From contig DEYT01000091.1 in NCBI GenBank assembly GCA_002364975.1, forward strand, positions 29,840 through 42,599: a stretch of DNA of 12,760 nucleotides, given 5' to 3'. Position numbers and translations under genes: made by a program. The stretch is from Opitutia bacterium UBA3151. Lineage in GTDB: Bacteria; Verrucomicrobiota; Verrucomicrobiia; Opitutales; Seribacteraceae. Below are positions 1 through 7,809 of the stretch, piece by piece; the stretch's first letter is position 1; each line of letters starts with the position of its first letter. The notes under the pieces were generated by a model. That model searched no databases. It saw nothing but the letters and a program-made list of their open reading frames with translations, and had not been told where the DNA came from.

Positions 1-107
1 AAATTTACCCTACAGGAAATAACTAAAATGGAAAGACTTTATGAGACTCAATCTCAATAAGTATTGTGTACTGATTTGAAGTGATTGCAAAAAAGGGTTG
101 TAGAGGT

Positions 108-1583
108 TTAGGAGGAGAGGAGGCGACGAAGAGTCTCGTCCACAATTTTTGGGTTTGCCTGTCCTCGGGTGGCTTTCATTACCGCACCCTTTAAAGCATT
201 AATTGCTCCTTCTTTCCCGCCTCTGAATTTCTCGGAAGCATCCGGGTCATCGGAAATGGCTTGCGAGCAAAGAGTTTCGATCTCATCCCCATCTGATTTC
301 ATTTCCAAGCCCTTTTCTTTAATCAACTCTTTTGCTGATTTCCCGGAGGTAAACATTTCAGGGAAAAGTTCTTTGGCAACATTATTTGAGATGGTTCCAT
401 CTTCGATCAGATTTACGAGTTCAGCGAGAGCTACCGGAGATACCTTACAATTTCCCAATGTAACCACCTCCGCAGTTGAATCCTCATTTTGATCCGTATT
501 TTGAGCAAGTTCACGGAGCAAGTCGTTTACCACCCAGTTGGCCACTTTTGAGGGTACTTGGGTTAAAACAGCTGCTTCTTCAAAGTATTCGCAAAGAGGG
601 CGATCTCCGCAGAGTGCGGAAGTTGAGGTATAAGGAAGCTGCATTTCTGACTGGTATCTTCTTTGCTTATCGAATGGCTTTTCAGGAAGCTCCAGAAGGA
701 TTCGATCAATCCATTCTTGCTCAATTTGAACCGGCATCAAATCTGGATCAGGAAAATAGCGGTAGTCATGAGCCATCTCCTTGGTACGCATCGGAGTGGT
801 ATATTTTTGATCGGGGTTCCAACGCCTGGTTTCCTGGACTATGACCTCGCCCTCATTCATAGCTTTGGTCTGCCGACGAATTTCATATTCAACTCCATTA
901 CGAACCCCAGAAATTGTATTAAGATTTTTAATCTCAACTTTAGTTCCCAATGTATGGGTTCCGACAGGGCGAACGCTGATGTTAGCATCACATCGAAGCT
1001 GTCCTTTTTCCATATCGCAGTCGGATATACCCGCGGATACTAAAGAGTTTCGAATCGAAGTTAGGTAGGCAAAGACTTCATCAGGAGAAAAAAGATCCGG
1101 TTCACTTACAATTTCCAAGAGTGGGCATCCGGCACGGTTGTAATCGACCAAGCTATCGGATTCAAAATGGGTCAGTTTTCCAACATCCTCCTCCAGATGA
1201 ATGCGGGTAAGTTTTACCTTTCGGTGTGGACCCATAACCGCTGGAGAATCACCAGGCATTTCAATCTCGACTTCCCCTCCCTCACAGATCGGTTGATCAA
1301 ATTGGGAGATTTGATAATTCTTGGGCATATCGGGATAGAAATAATTCTTACGATCCCACTTACAGATCGATGCGATCTTGCATCCTAGCAATAAACCAAC
1401 TTTGATAGATTTCTCGATGGCATCCAGATTCATTACTGGTAATGCACCGGGTAAACCAAGGACCACTGGATTGGTTAGCGTATTGGGCGGTCTTCCGAAT
1501 CCAGTACCTACCCGGGTAAACATTTTAGAACTTGTATCTAATTGAACATGAACCTCCAAACCAATCACAGCTTCGTATTTCAT
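108..1583 (-). CDS. gatB: Asp-tRNA(Asn)/Glu-tRNA(Gln) amidotransferase subunit B
   Basis: This is the tRNA-binding kinase/transamidase subunit of cytosolic GatCAB. It activates misacylated Glu-tRNA(Gln) or Asp-tRNA(Asn) with ATP and amidates it with ammonia from GatA. The 491 residues are a normal length. Visible family blocks are GLEVHVQL (8-15), FYPDMPKNYQISQFDQP (82-98), the metal/active-site stretch RIHLEEDVGKL (127-137), DYNRAGCPLLEIVSEPD (147-163) and KVEIKNLNTI (215-224). A C-terminal YqeY-like tail contains GGKEGAINALKGAVMKATRG. The frame extends upstream to 1697, but that part overlaps gatA and is unlike the family. The ATG at 1583 starts the canonical MKYEAVIGLEV and has GAGGT seven bases upstream, so I use it. 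It lies 22 bp after the gatA stop and is the last gene of the run. Confidence 0.97.
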   Translation of the reverse strand: MKYEAVIGLEVHVQLDTSSKMFTRVGTGFGRPPNTLTNPVVLGLPGALPVMNLDAIEKSIKVGLLLGCKIASICKWDRKNYFYPDMPKNYQISQFDQPICEGGEVEIEMPGDSPAVMGPHRKVKLTRIHLEEDVGKLTHFESDSLVDYNRAGCPLLEIVSEPDLFSPDEVFAYLTSIRNSLVSAGISDCDMEKGQLRCDANISVRPVGTHTLGTKVEIKNLNTISGVRNGVEYEIRRQTKAMNEGEVIVQETRRWNPDQKYTTPMRTKEMAHDYRYFPDPDLMPVQIEQEWIDRILLELPEKPFDKQRRYQSEMQLPYTSTSALCGDRPLCEYFEEAAVLTQVPSKVANWVVNDLLRELAQNTDQNEDSTAEVVTLGNCKVSPVALAELVNLIEDGTISNNVAKELFPEMFTSGKSAKELIKEKGLEMKSDGDEIETLCSQAISDDPDASEKFRGGKEGAINALKGAVMKATRGQANPKIVDETLRRLLSS

Positions 1584-1605
1584 TTTGTTGACCTCGTAAT
1601 CCTGG

Positions 1606-3075
1606 TTAGAGAGTTGGAGCCTGCCGGCCAAATCCATGCTCTTGATCAAAAACTTGGGCGATGGAAAGCAAATGGCTTTCCTCAAAAGCACGACCAATCA
1701 ATTGCATGCCAATGGGAAGACCAGAATCGGAAAATCCGCAAGGTATCGAAATCCCCGGCAAGCCGGCCAAGTTTGTGGAAATGGTGTACACATCACTCAA
1801 ATACATCGAGATTGGATCATCACTCTTTTCTCCGAATTTAAAAGCAGGGGTGGGGGAGGTGGGAGTCAGGACGGCATCCACCTGCTCGAACACTTTCTCA
1901 AAATCTTTGCGAATCAGGGTTCGTGTTTTCTGAGCCCGTAGGTAATAGGCGTCGTAGTATCCACTACTTAGGGCATAAGCTCCAAGAATACATCTTCTTT
2001 TCACTTCTTCCCCCAATCCTTCTCCTCGGCTTTTCGAGTAAACATCGATTGCATTTTCCGCCTTGAGGCTTCGAGAGGTGTAGCGAATTCCGTCATATCG
2101 AGCCAAGTTCGAAGAGGCTTCAGCGGTTGCAATTACATAATAAACAGGGATGGATAAATCAGTACAGGGCAAGGAAACCTGAACGATTTCAAAGCCTTTT
2201 GATTCGTAGAATTTAATCGCATCTTCGATGGACTTGCGGACTTCATCGTCCATCCCGGGTCCAAAGAACTCTGCGGGAAGTCCAAGCTTACAAGGACTGA
2301 TCGGGGATTGGATTTCAGAAGAATAGCGAGGAACTTCAGTAGGGAAACTGGTAGAATCCATGGGGTCATGGCCACAAATGACTTCGAGTAGCAGAGCGGC
2401 GTCCTCGACGGTTTGAGCAAAGGGCCCAATTTGATCGAGAGAAGATGCGAAAGCGGCTAAGCCGTAGCGGGAAACCATTCCATAAGTTGGTTTCATCCCA
2501 ACCACCCCACAAAGGGAGGCGGGCTGCCTAATAGAACCACCGGTATCGGACCCAAGGCTTAATGGAACTTCTCGAGCGGCCACGGCAGCCGAACTTCCTC
2601 CACTGCTTCCACCCGGAACACAATCAAGATTCCAAGGGTTTCTGGTCGGGCCATAAGCGGAATTTTCAGTGGATGAACCCATCGCAAACTCGTCCAAGTT
2701 TAGCCGACCTCCGATCACCATTCCTGCCTCCTTGAGGTTTCGAGTCACAGTGGCATCATAAGGGGAAATATAATTCTCTAAAATTTTACTGGCAGCGGTA
2801 AGCGGTTGACCCTCTACACTGATAACATCTTTCATACCCACCGGGATTCCATCCAGAGAACCTAGGGTTTCTCCTTTGGCTCTTCTTTGATCTGAAGCAT
2901 TTGCCTGAGCAAGCATATCATCTTCGTCCAAGTGAAGAAATGCATGAACCCGATCATCCACTGTTTTAACTCGTTCAATGAAGGCATGTGTAATTTCAAT
3001 CGATGAACAAGAACCTTGATCTAAGAAATTGGCTAAGTCCGCAGCGGTTGCAGAAGTAAGGTTGGATTGATCCAT
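1606..3075 (-). CDS. gatA: Asp-tRNA(Asn)/Glu-tRNA(Gln) amidotransferase subunit A
   Basis: This is the amidase-signature subunit of GatCAB, which hydrolyses glutamine and passes ammonia to GatB. The 489 residues match the family length. The Ser-cisSer-Lys triad is intact: Lys82 in GMKDVIS, Ser157 in GGSSGGSS (155-162) and Ser181 in SDTGGSIRQPA. These sit three residues later than the Staphylococcus aureus GatA residues K79, S154 and S178. The substrate region NLDEFAMGSS (126-135) is also present. The start is the ATG at 3075, nine bases after the gatC stop. No Shine-Dalgarno is visible, so translation is probably coupled to gatC. The other amidase-signature enzymes are unlikely, because gatC and gatB flank it. 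Confidence 0.97.
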   Translation of the reverse strand: MDQSNLTSATAADLANFLDQGSCSSIEITHAFIERVKTVDDRVHAFLHLDEDDMLAQANASDQRRAKGETLGSLDGIPVGMKDVISVEGQPLTAASKILENYISPYDATVTRNLKEAGMVIGGRLNLDEFAMGSSTENSAYGPTRNPWNLDCVPGGSSGGSSAAVAAREVPLSLGSDTGGSIRQPASLCGVVGMKPTYGMVSRYGLAAFASSLDQIGPFAQTVEDAALLLEVICGHDPMDSTSFPTEVPRYSSEIQSPISPCKLGLPAEFFGPGMDDEVRKSIEDAIKFYESKGFEIVQVSLPCTDLSIPVYYVIATAEASSNLARYDGIRYTSRSLKAENAIDVYSKSRGEGLGEEVKRRCILGAYALSSGYYDAYYLRAQKTRTLIRKDFEKVFEQVDAVLTPTSPTPAFKFGEKSDDPISMYLSDVYTISTNLAGLPGISIPCGFSDSGLPIGMQLIGRAFEESHLLSIAQVFDQEHGFGRQAPTL

Positions 3076-3084
3076 AGTTCGGCT

Positions 3085-3378
3085 CTATTCCTCGACTACT
3101 TTGGGTACTACAATTTGTTGGTTTCGTACTTTAGGTGCATTTTGCAAGGCTTGCTTCGGTTCTAATCCAGGCTTGGCTTCATCCTGATCCCAAACATTAA
3201 ACCTTGGAAATGCATGGGCGGTGGGTTCAACCCCTTCGACATCAACCTCCTGAAGTTTTTCAAAGTATTTCAAAACATTACCGAGCTGAGATTGGAATTT
3301 TGATCGCTCTTCCTCCGATAATTCGATTCTTGCCAGGTTGGAGACATAATCAATGTCCATTCCTTTTTCTTCACTCAT
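3085..3378 (-). CDS. gatC: Asp-tRNA(Asn)/Glu-tRNA(Gln) amidotransferase subunit C
   Basis: This is the small subunit that wraps the GatA-GatB interface and stabilises the transamidosome. It is 97 residues long, close to the usual 95 or so. The helical N-terminal signature DYVSNLARIELSEEE (10-24) and the later VEGVEPTAHAF (48-58) are typical. Two starts are possible. The ATG at 3378 follows the pheT stop by one base, which favours coupled translation. The ATG at 3360 (MDIDYVSNLA) better matches the usual family N-terminus, but the only purine-rich stretch before it is too close to be a good ribosome site. I keep the longer form. The gene sits between pheT and gatA, so amidotransferase and PheRS synthesis appear linked. 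Confidence 0.93.
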   Translation of the reverse strand: MSEEKGMDIDYVSNLARIELSEEERSKFQSQLGNVLKYFEKLQEVDVEGVEPTAHAFPRFNVWDQDEAKPGLEPKQALQNAPKVRNQQIVVPKVVEE

Positions 3379-3379
3379 C

Positions 3380-5809
3380 TTATTTTCTCAGTTCGTAAGG
3401 GGTTTCCTTTCCAACCTTTCCCAAAATTTCGTCAAAGGCTTGGTTCACTTCTTTTTCACTCAGTGTGCGGTCAGGAGCACGGAAACGAATTGAACAGGCG
3501 ACACTTTTTTTCTCTTTATCCAAGCCTTTACCCTGGAAGATGTCGAAGATAGATACAGGATCTACCTGAAATTTATTTTCCCCAACTTCGGTGGCAATCT
3601 TGTCAAGGGAAGCCCGCACTGACTCCGCTGCTTCGTTTTGATCGACGACCAAAGAAAGGTCTTTGATTGCAGGAGGAAAGGAGTGAAATTTCTGGAAGCC
3701 CACGACCTTTTTTTCCTTGGCTAAGAGAATGGGATCGATCAAGATTTCTCCCGCAAAAATCGGACCTTTGGCTTCTTTTTTCTTTGTGAGTTGAAGGTCA
3801 AGAATCCCGATACTTAATTCTAATTTGTTTCGATGACAATTGCCCAACTTTGCAGAATAATCACTTTGCCATGGAGCTTGTCCGGAAAGCGATTTCCATA
3901 ATCCTCTTGGCTGATTGAGACCACAAGCGTGTAATACACGTTGAAGTTGGTTTTTGAGTTCAAAGAAATCGAGCTCCTCTCTCGGTTTCCACTGACGGGA
4001 ATTGGGTTTGGCAAAAGATGCAAAAGCAATGCTGATACATTCCACATTGCCTCGGGGCCCCGGTACAAAAACTCTACCGGTTTCAAAGAATCGAGTTAAG
4101 TCGTTGAAGTTCTTCTGATTGTGCGAGAGGTTCTCTACCAAGCCGGGTAGGAGAGATGCCCGGACATGGGTGTGATCGGAGGTAAGTGGATTATTAAGGG
4201 CAAGTTTTCCGGTTTCCAGATTACAGTTCCATTCTTCAACCTCATCTCCCGACCGAAGGCTGTAATTACATGCTTCCTGAAAGCCCTGACCGACCAAGTT
4301 ATCAATGGCCTTTTGACAAACTTCATAAGTGGAGTCGTTTTCACGGAAGGAAGAAGGGAAAGCAACCGGATCATCTTTCAAATGATCAGTTCCATGAATA
4401 CGAAGAAATTCCTCTACCAAGTCGATGGGGCGATCCACCTCCGATCGAAAGGATGGAACCAGAACTTGCCATGGATCCCCACCTGAAACAGTGAAGCCCA
4501 ATCGGTTCCAAGCATCGGTTAGTTGATTTGTTTCGATGGAGAAACCACAAATTTTTTCGGCGAAAGATCTAGTAATTTCGATGCTTCGATCTCCCCTTGG
4601 ATGATGGCCCAGTGAGACATACTCCTGCAGGCATTGACCACCGGCAATTTTAAGGATCAAGTCAACCGCCCGCTGGGCCGCAGATTCAAGCCCATGAGGG
4701 TCTACATCCCTTGAAAAACGTTGGGAGCTATCGGTATGCAATCCAAGTTTTCGAGAAGTTGCTCGTATGCTTCCGGGTTTAAACCAAGCGGATTCGATTA
4801 CGATATTGGTGGTGGAATCATCTACTTCTGCATCCACGCTTCCCATTACCCCAGCCACAACCAGAGGTTTCTCAGCATCTGCAATTACCATCATGCTTGG
4901 GTCCAATTTTCTTTCCACTTCATCCAGGGTGGTAATGGATTCGTTTTCCTTTGCTTGACGAACGAGAATGCTTGAACCACAAATTTTGGAAGCGTCGAAT
5001 GCATGCAGCGGTTGCCCCGTTTCCAAAAGAACAAAATTGGTAATATCGACGACATTATTGATTGGCCTTAATCCAACCTCTTCCAATCTCGCTTTCAACC
5101 AATCTGGACTTGGGGCAATGGAAACCCCTTGAATAGACCAAATTCCATAGCGGGCACAATCTTTCGATTCCACACCCACGCTTTGTAATAAATGTCCCTC
5201 AGGACAATTTTCAATGGGGGTGCCTAAGTCAGACACTCTTGGAAGGGTTAGGGCTTTCTGGTAGTAAGCTGCCACTTCTCGGGCAACCCCAAGGTAACTG
5301 AGGCAATCTCCCCGGTTTGCGGTGATTTCTAGTTCTAAAACCTTATTGCTAGTAAATAACTGACCGATGGGGGTTCCCACCTCTGGGTTGTCGGGTAAAA
5401 GGTAGAGCCCTTGATCATCCTTACCGATTTCCAATTCCTTGGCACTGCACATCATGCCTTCGGATGGAACCCCTCGAAGTTTGGATTTTTTAATTTTAAA
5501 TCCACCGGGAAGCTTGGCACCAGGCAAGGCAACGGGAACCCGGTCACCGGGCTTGAAATTAGTTGCCCCACATACGATACTAGCAGGTGAATCCCCACCA
5601 ACCTCAACGGTGCAAACACTTAGGCGGTCTGCTTCGGGATGTTGTTCTTTGCTAAGGACTTCTCCAACAACTACCTTTTCAAGCTTAGAACCGGTATCGT
5701 TTTCATCTTCTTCGACTTCCAATCCAAGCATGGGAAGTGTATCGATTAATTCATCTGAATTTTCCGGCAATTCAACATAATCCCTTAACCAATCCAAACT
5801 TATCTTCAT
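3380..5809 (-). CDS. pheT: Phenylalanine--tRNA ligase beta subunit
   Basis: This is the large subunit of the cytosolic (alpha-beta)2 PheRS. It binds tRNA(Phe) and carries the editing domain that clears Tyr-tRNA(Phe). The 809 residues are full length. In order: an N-terminal module with DWLRDYVELP, an EMAP/tRNA-binding OB fold (about 42-150), the B3/B4 editing domain (about 210-385, with NNVVDITNFVLLETGQPLHAFD near 251-272), B5 (about 405-475, with RSEVDRPIDLVEEFLRIHG), the catalytic-like domain (about 490-690, with NPLTSDHTHVRASLLPGL), and the FDX-ACB anticodon-binding domain (about 705-808, with FPPAIKDLSLVVD). Its ATG overlaps the pheS stop in an ATGA junction (5806-5809), so the subunits are translationally coupled. 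No separate Shine-Dalgarno is visible. Confidence 0.98.
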   Translation of the reverse strand: MKISLDWLRDYVELPENSDELIDTLPMLGLEVEEDENDTGSKLEKVVVGEVLSKEQHPEADRLSVCTVEVGGDSPASIVCGATNFKPGDRVPVALPGAKLPGGFKIKKSKLRGVPSEGMMCSAKELEIGKDDQGLYLLPDNPEVGTPIGQLFTSNKVLELEITANRGDCLSYLGVAREVAAYYQKALTLPRVSDLGTPIENCPEGHLLQSVGVESKDCARYGIWSIQGVSIAPSPDWLKARLEEVGLRPINNVVDITNFVLLETGQPLHAFDASKICGSSILVRQAKENESITTLDEVERKLDPSMMVIADAEKPLVVAGVMGSVDAEVDDSTTNIVIESAWFKPGSIRATSRKLGLHTDSSQRFSRDVDPHGLESAAQRAVDLILKIAGGQCLQEYVSLGHHPRGDRSIEITRSFAEKICGFSIETNQLTDAWNRLGFTVSGGDPWQVLVPSFRSEVDRPIDLVEEFLRIHGTDHLKDDPVAFPSSFRENDSTYEVCQKAIDNLVGQGFQEACNYSLRSGDEVEEWNCNLETGKLALNNPLTSDHTHVRASLLPGLVENLSHNQKNFNDLTRFFETGRVFVPGPRGNVECISIAFASFAKPNSRQWKPREELDFFELKNQLQRVLHACGLNQPRGLWKSLSGQAPWQSDYSAKLGNCHRNKLELSIGILDLQLTKKKEAKGPIFAGEILIDPILLAKEKKVVGFQKFHSFPPAIKDLSLVVDQNEAAESVRASLDKIATEVGENKFQVDPVSIFDIFQGKGLDKEKKSVACSIRFRAPDRTLSEKEVNQAFDEILGKVGKETPYELRK

Positions 5810-6855
5810 GTGGCGTTGGAAAATTGATTTAGAAAGCGTTGATCATTCTGGTAAAAGTGACGGATGTCATCAATGCCGTGAAGGATCATTGCAATTCGTT
5901 CGATTCCTAATCCAAATGCAAAACCATTCCACTCTTTCGGATCAAGGTTGACCAACTTAAGAACTTCAGGATCAACCATACCGCAACCCATGATCTCGAT
6001 CCATTTATTGCTTAATTTCCCGAGGCTGGGTGCCCTAAGGTCGACTTCAAAACTGGGCTCTGTAAAGGGAAAGAAACTCGGTCGTAATCTTGTTTCCAGT
6101 TGGTTACCGAATAACTCCTTAAGGAAGAAGTCCAGCACACCCTTGAGGTCACGAATCGTAACCATTTTGTCAACATAAAGCCCTTCGGTTTGATGGAAGT
6201 TTGCAGAATGGGTGGCATCTACGGTATCTCTACGAAAGCATCTTCCTGGAGCAATGATGCGTAGGGGGGGTGGTTCTTTTAAGAGGGTACGAATTTGAAC
6301 GGAAGAGGTATGAGTACGAAGTACATGTGCTTCCTGAGTTTTTCTTTTAACATTAGCCCATTCAGAATGAGGAGGAAAGAAGAGCGTATCCTGAGCATCC
6401 CTTGCAGGATGGTCTTCCGGGGTGTTGAGTGCGTCAAAACAAAACCATTCTGTCTCCACTTCGGTAGCTTCAGCTACGGTAAATCCAATTTTTCGAAAAA
6501 TGGAGACGATCTTACGCCGGACATGGGTTAAGGGGTGAGTGCCGCCTAGATAACCTGGACTTGGGGGCAGGGTGGGGTCAATTTTTTTACCTAAGGATTC
6601 AAGATCGGCATGGTTCTCGATTGCTTCAAGGGATGTTTTGAAAAGGGATTCAACTTTTTTCTTAGCCTGATTGAGGGCTTGTCCAAAAGAGGGTCTTTCT
6701 TCCTTTGATAACTTTCCGATTCCTTTAGCTGCCTGGGTAAGGCTACCATTAGGCCCGAGTACCGAGGCTTTTGCCTGCTCCCAATCCGATTGGGAAGCTA
6801 CTTGAGCAATGATTGCCTCCGCCTGGACGACAATGGCTTGGAGATCGTTCTCCAC
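5806..6855 (-). CDS. pheS: Phenylalanine--tRNA ligase alpha subunit
   Basis: This is the catalytic class II subunit of PheRS, which activates phenylalanine and charges tRNA(Phe). The 349 residues are normal length. An N-terminal coiled coil (about 1-90) precedes the class II core. The core has HTSSVQIR (182-189), motif 2 with PGRCFRRDTVDATHSANFHQ (203-222), the pocket region TEPSFEVD (265-272), GCGMVDPEVL (290-299) and motif 3 GFAFGLGIERIAMILHGIDDIR (311-332). The start is a GTG at 6855. The frame has a TAA two codons upstream and no better start, and from GTG the N-terminus matches family length. No Shine-Dalgarno precedes it. A small hairpin over the rplT stop and an ATG-TAA start-stop pair lie just upstream, so low-level or coupled initiation is plausible. 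Confidence 0.96.
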   Translation of the reverse strand: MENDLQAIVVQAEAIIAQVASQSDWEQAKASVLGPNGSLTQAAKGIGKLSKEERPSFGQALNQAKKKVESLFKTSLEAIENHADLESLGKKIDPTLPPSPGYLGGTHPLTHVRRKIVSIFRKIGFTVAEATEVETEWFCFDALNTPEDHPARDAQDTLFFPPHSEWANVKRKTQEAHVLRTHTSSVQIRTLLKEPPPLRIIAPGRCFRRDTVDATHSANFHQTEGLYVDKMVTIRDLKGVLDFFLKELFGNQLETRLRPSFFPFTEPSFEVDLRAPSLGKLSNKWIEIMGCGMVDPEVLKLVNLDPKEWNGFAFGLGIERIAMILHGIDDIRHFYQNDQRFLNQFSNAT

Positions 6856-6870
6856 GCCGTATTACATAAT

Positions 6871-6886
6871 AAGGCCCTTAGGCCTT
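6871..6886 (-). promoter_or_regulatory. Hairpin at the rplT-pheS junction
   Basis: AAGGCC and GGCCTT form a perfect 6-bp inverted repeat around a 4-base loop that contains most of the rplT stop codon. The stem ends 15 bases before the pheS GTG. There is no following T-run, so it does not look like a terminator. It could modulate translation coupling, RNA processing or stability between the L20 and PheRS parts of the transcript. That function is inferred from position only. Confidence 0.4.
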
Positions 6887-7237
6887 GATGGTAGCCTTCG
6901 CCTTCGTCACCAACTCCTTAAAGGAATCTGGTTCGTGAATGGCGAGTTCCGAGATGACTTTACGGTTTAATTCGATACCTGCTTTGGCCAAGCCATGCAT
7001 GAATTCACCGTAACGAATACCTTCTGCACGACAAGCGGCGTTGATTCGTACAATCCATAACTGACGAAATTCAGTTTTGCGCTTGCGACGGTGAGAATAG
7101 GCATAGGCTTCAGCCCGATCGACCGCATCTTTAGCATAGCGAAAGAGACGAGATTTGTTTCCAAAATAGCCTTTTGCTTTCTTTAAAACCTTTTTTCGGC
7201 GTTTACGGGTGGCGGGAACATTGCGTGCTCGAGGCAT
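6878..7237 (-). CDS. rplT: 50S ribosomal protein L20
   Basis: L20 binds 23S rRNA early and is needed for assembly of the large subunit. In several bacteria it also represses its own operon. The 119 residues are full length and canonical: the basic N-terminal extension MPRARNVPATRKRRKKVLKKAKGY, then YAKDAVDRAEAYAYSHRRKRK, RQLWIVRINAACR, and NRKVISELAIHEPDSFKELV near the C-terminus. The ATG at 7237 is preceded by AAGGAG nine bases away, one of the few clear ribosome-binding sites in the window. It follows rpmI by 38 bp, the conserved L35-L20 pairing. A copy of the L20-binding site could sit in the mRNA leader, but I could not identify one by eye. Confidence 0.98.
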   Translation of the reverse strand: MPRARNVPATRKRRKKVLKKAKGYFGNKSRLFRYAKDAVDRAEAYAYSHRRKRKTEFRQLWIVRINAACRAEGIRYGEFMHGLAKAGIELNRKVISELAIHEPDSFKELVTKAKATIKA

Positions 7238-7275
7238 ATCAAAAAACTCCTTGTTGAGATGGGCTTAAGTTAGAG

Positions 7276-7464
7276 TTAGACGGAGAGGGCACGGATTACG
7301 CGGCTAGACATACCGTCTGCTAAAACTTGGTCTTGGCGACCAGCACGAACCTGCTTAACAGAGCGTTTCCTACGTAAGTGTCTTTGTCCAGGTTTGCGAA
7401 ATTTCACTTTACCCGAACCAGTTAGCTTAAATCTTTTGGCGATTCCTTTATGCGTCTTCTTCAT
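7276..7464 (-). CDS. rpmI: 50S ribosomal protein L35
   Basis: This is a small basic protein of the large ribosomal subunit. The ATG at 7464 gives 62 residues beginning MKKTHKGIAKRFKLTGSGKV, the typical L35 start, followed by a basic RRKRS segment. The frame stays open to 7515, but the extra 17 residues are unlike L35, so I reject the longer form. No Shine-Dalgarno is visible. The 63 bp upstream to the previous stop include a weak promoter-like pair on the minus strand: TTGATT at 7515-7510, 17 bases, then TAAAGT at 7492-7487, each matching consensus at four of six positions. The usual infC partner is not upstream; a small membrane protein gene and surE are. Confidence 0.96.
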   Translation of the reverse strand: MKKTHKGIAKRFKLTGSGKVKFRKPGQRHLRRKRSVKQVRAGRQDQVLADGMSSRVIRALSV

Positions 7465-7527
7465 GGTGTTATGAGAATAAACAACAACTTTAGCTTTTTC
7501 CCCTGCTTCAATCAAGTCTAATGACGC

Positions 7528-7788
7528 TTAACTGTCATAAATAAGCAACCCAAGATAACTCTCGTAAGTAAACCAACAAGCAAAGATCAAAAAAATAATC
7601 CAAAAAAACAAGGATAGGAGTTTTTTCCTTAGCCAGTGGGAACCTTGCACATTCATTCCATCCCCACCAAAATCATGGAAGTAGTGAATCAAATCGCGAT
7701 CTTTGGAACGGCGATCAATTTTTTTGTATGATTGTCCGTAAGAAGAACGATTTCGATGATAGAACCACTGGAAAATTTTATGAAGCAT
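7528..7788 (-). CDS. Small hypothetical membrane protein
   Basis: I do not recognise this 86-residue protein. The first 50 or so residues are polar and basic, with several aromatics and histidines (HKIFQWFYHRNRSSYGQSYKK, then DLIHYFHDFGGDG near 32-44). Then comes LRKK and one strongly hydrophobic segment (about 57-70) running into an aromatic tail (about 71-86). By the positive-inside rule the N-terminus should face the cytoplasm. No signal peptidase site is evident. It starts 21 bp after the surE stop without a Shine-Dalgarno and ends 63 bp before rpmI, in the same direction. The spacing and the clear membrane segment argue for a real gene, but a chance frame cannot be excluded. Function unknown. 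Confidence 0.6.
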   Translation of the reverse strand: MLHKIFQWFYHRNRSSYGQSYKKIDRRSKDRDLIHYFHDFGGDGMNVQGSHWLRKKLLSLFFWIIFLIFACWFTYESYLGLLIYDS

Positions 7789-7809
7789 TTCGGTTAGTTT
7801 TCAATTACC

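Noticed and set aside
42..56. Hairpin TGAGA/TCTCA as the gatB terminator
   Set aside because: Five base pairs, low GC and no T-run on the minus strand; too weak to call.
169..844. Plus-strand open frames opposite gatB
   Set aside because: They lie wholly antisense to a clearly conserved gene, show no recognisable domain and read as frame shadows.
1584..1697. Longer gatB start with 38 extra residues
   Set aside because: The extension overlaps gatA and lacks family similarity; the inner ATG at 1583 has a Shine-Dalgarno and the canonical N-terminus.
4166..4494. Overlapping plus-strand frames opposite pheT
   Set aside because: Antisense to an intact PheT domain region; low-complexity composition and no ribosome site.
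7465..7515. Longer rpmI start with 17 extra residues
   Set aside because: L35 proteins begin at the MKKTHKG-type sequence, so the added residues are untranslated leader.
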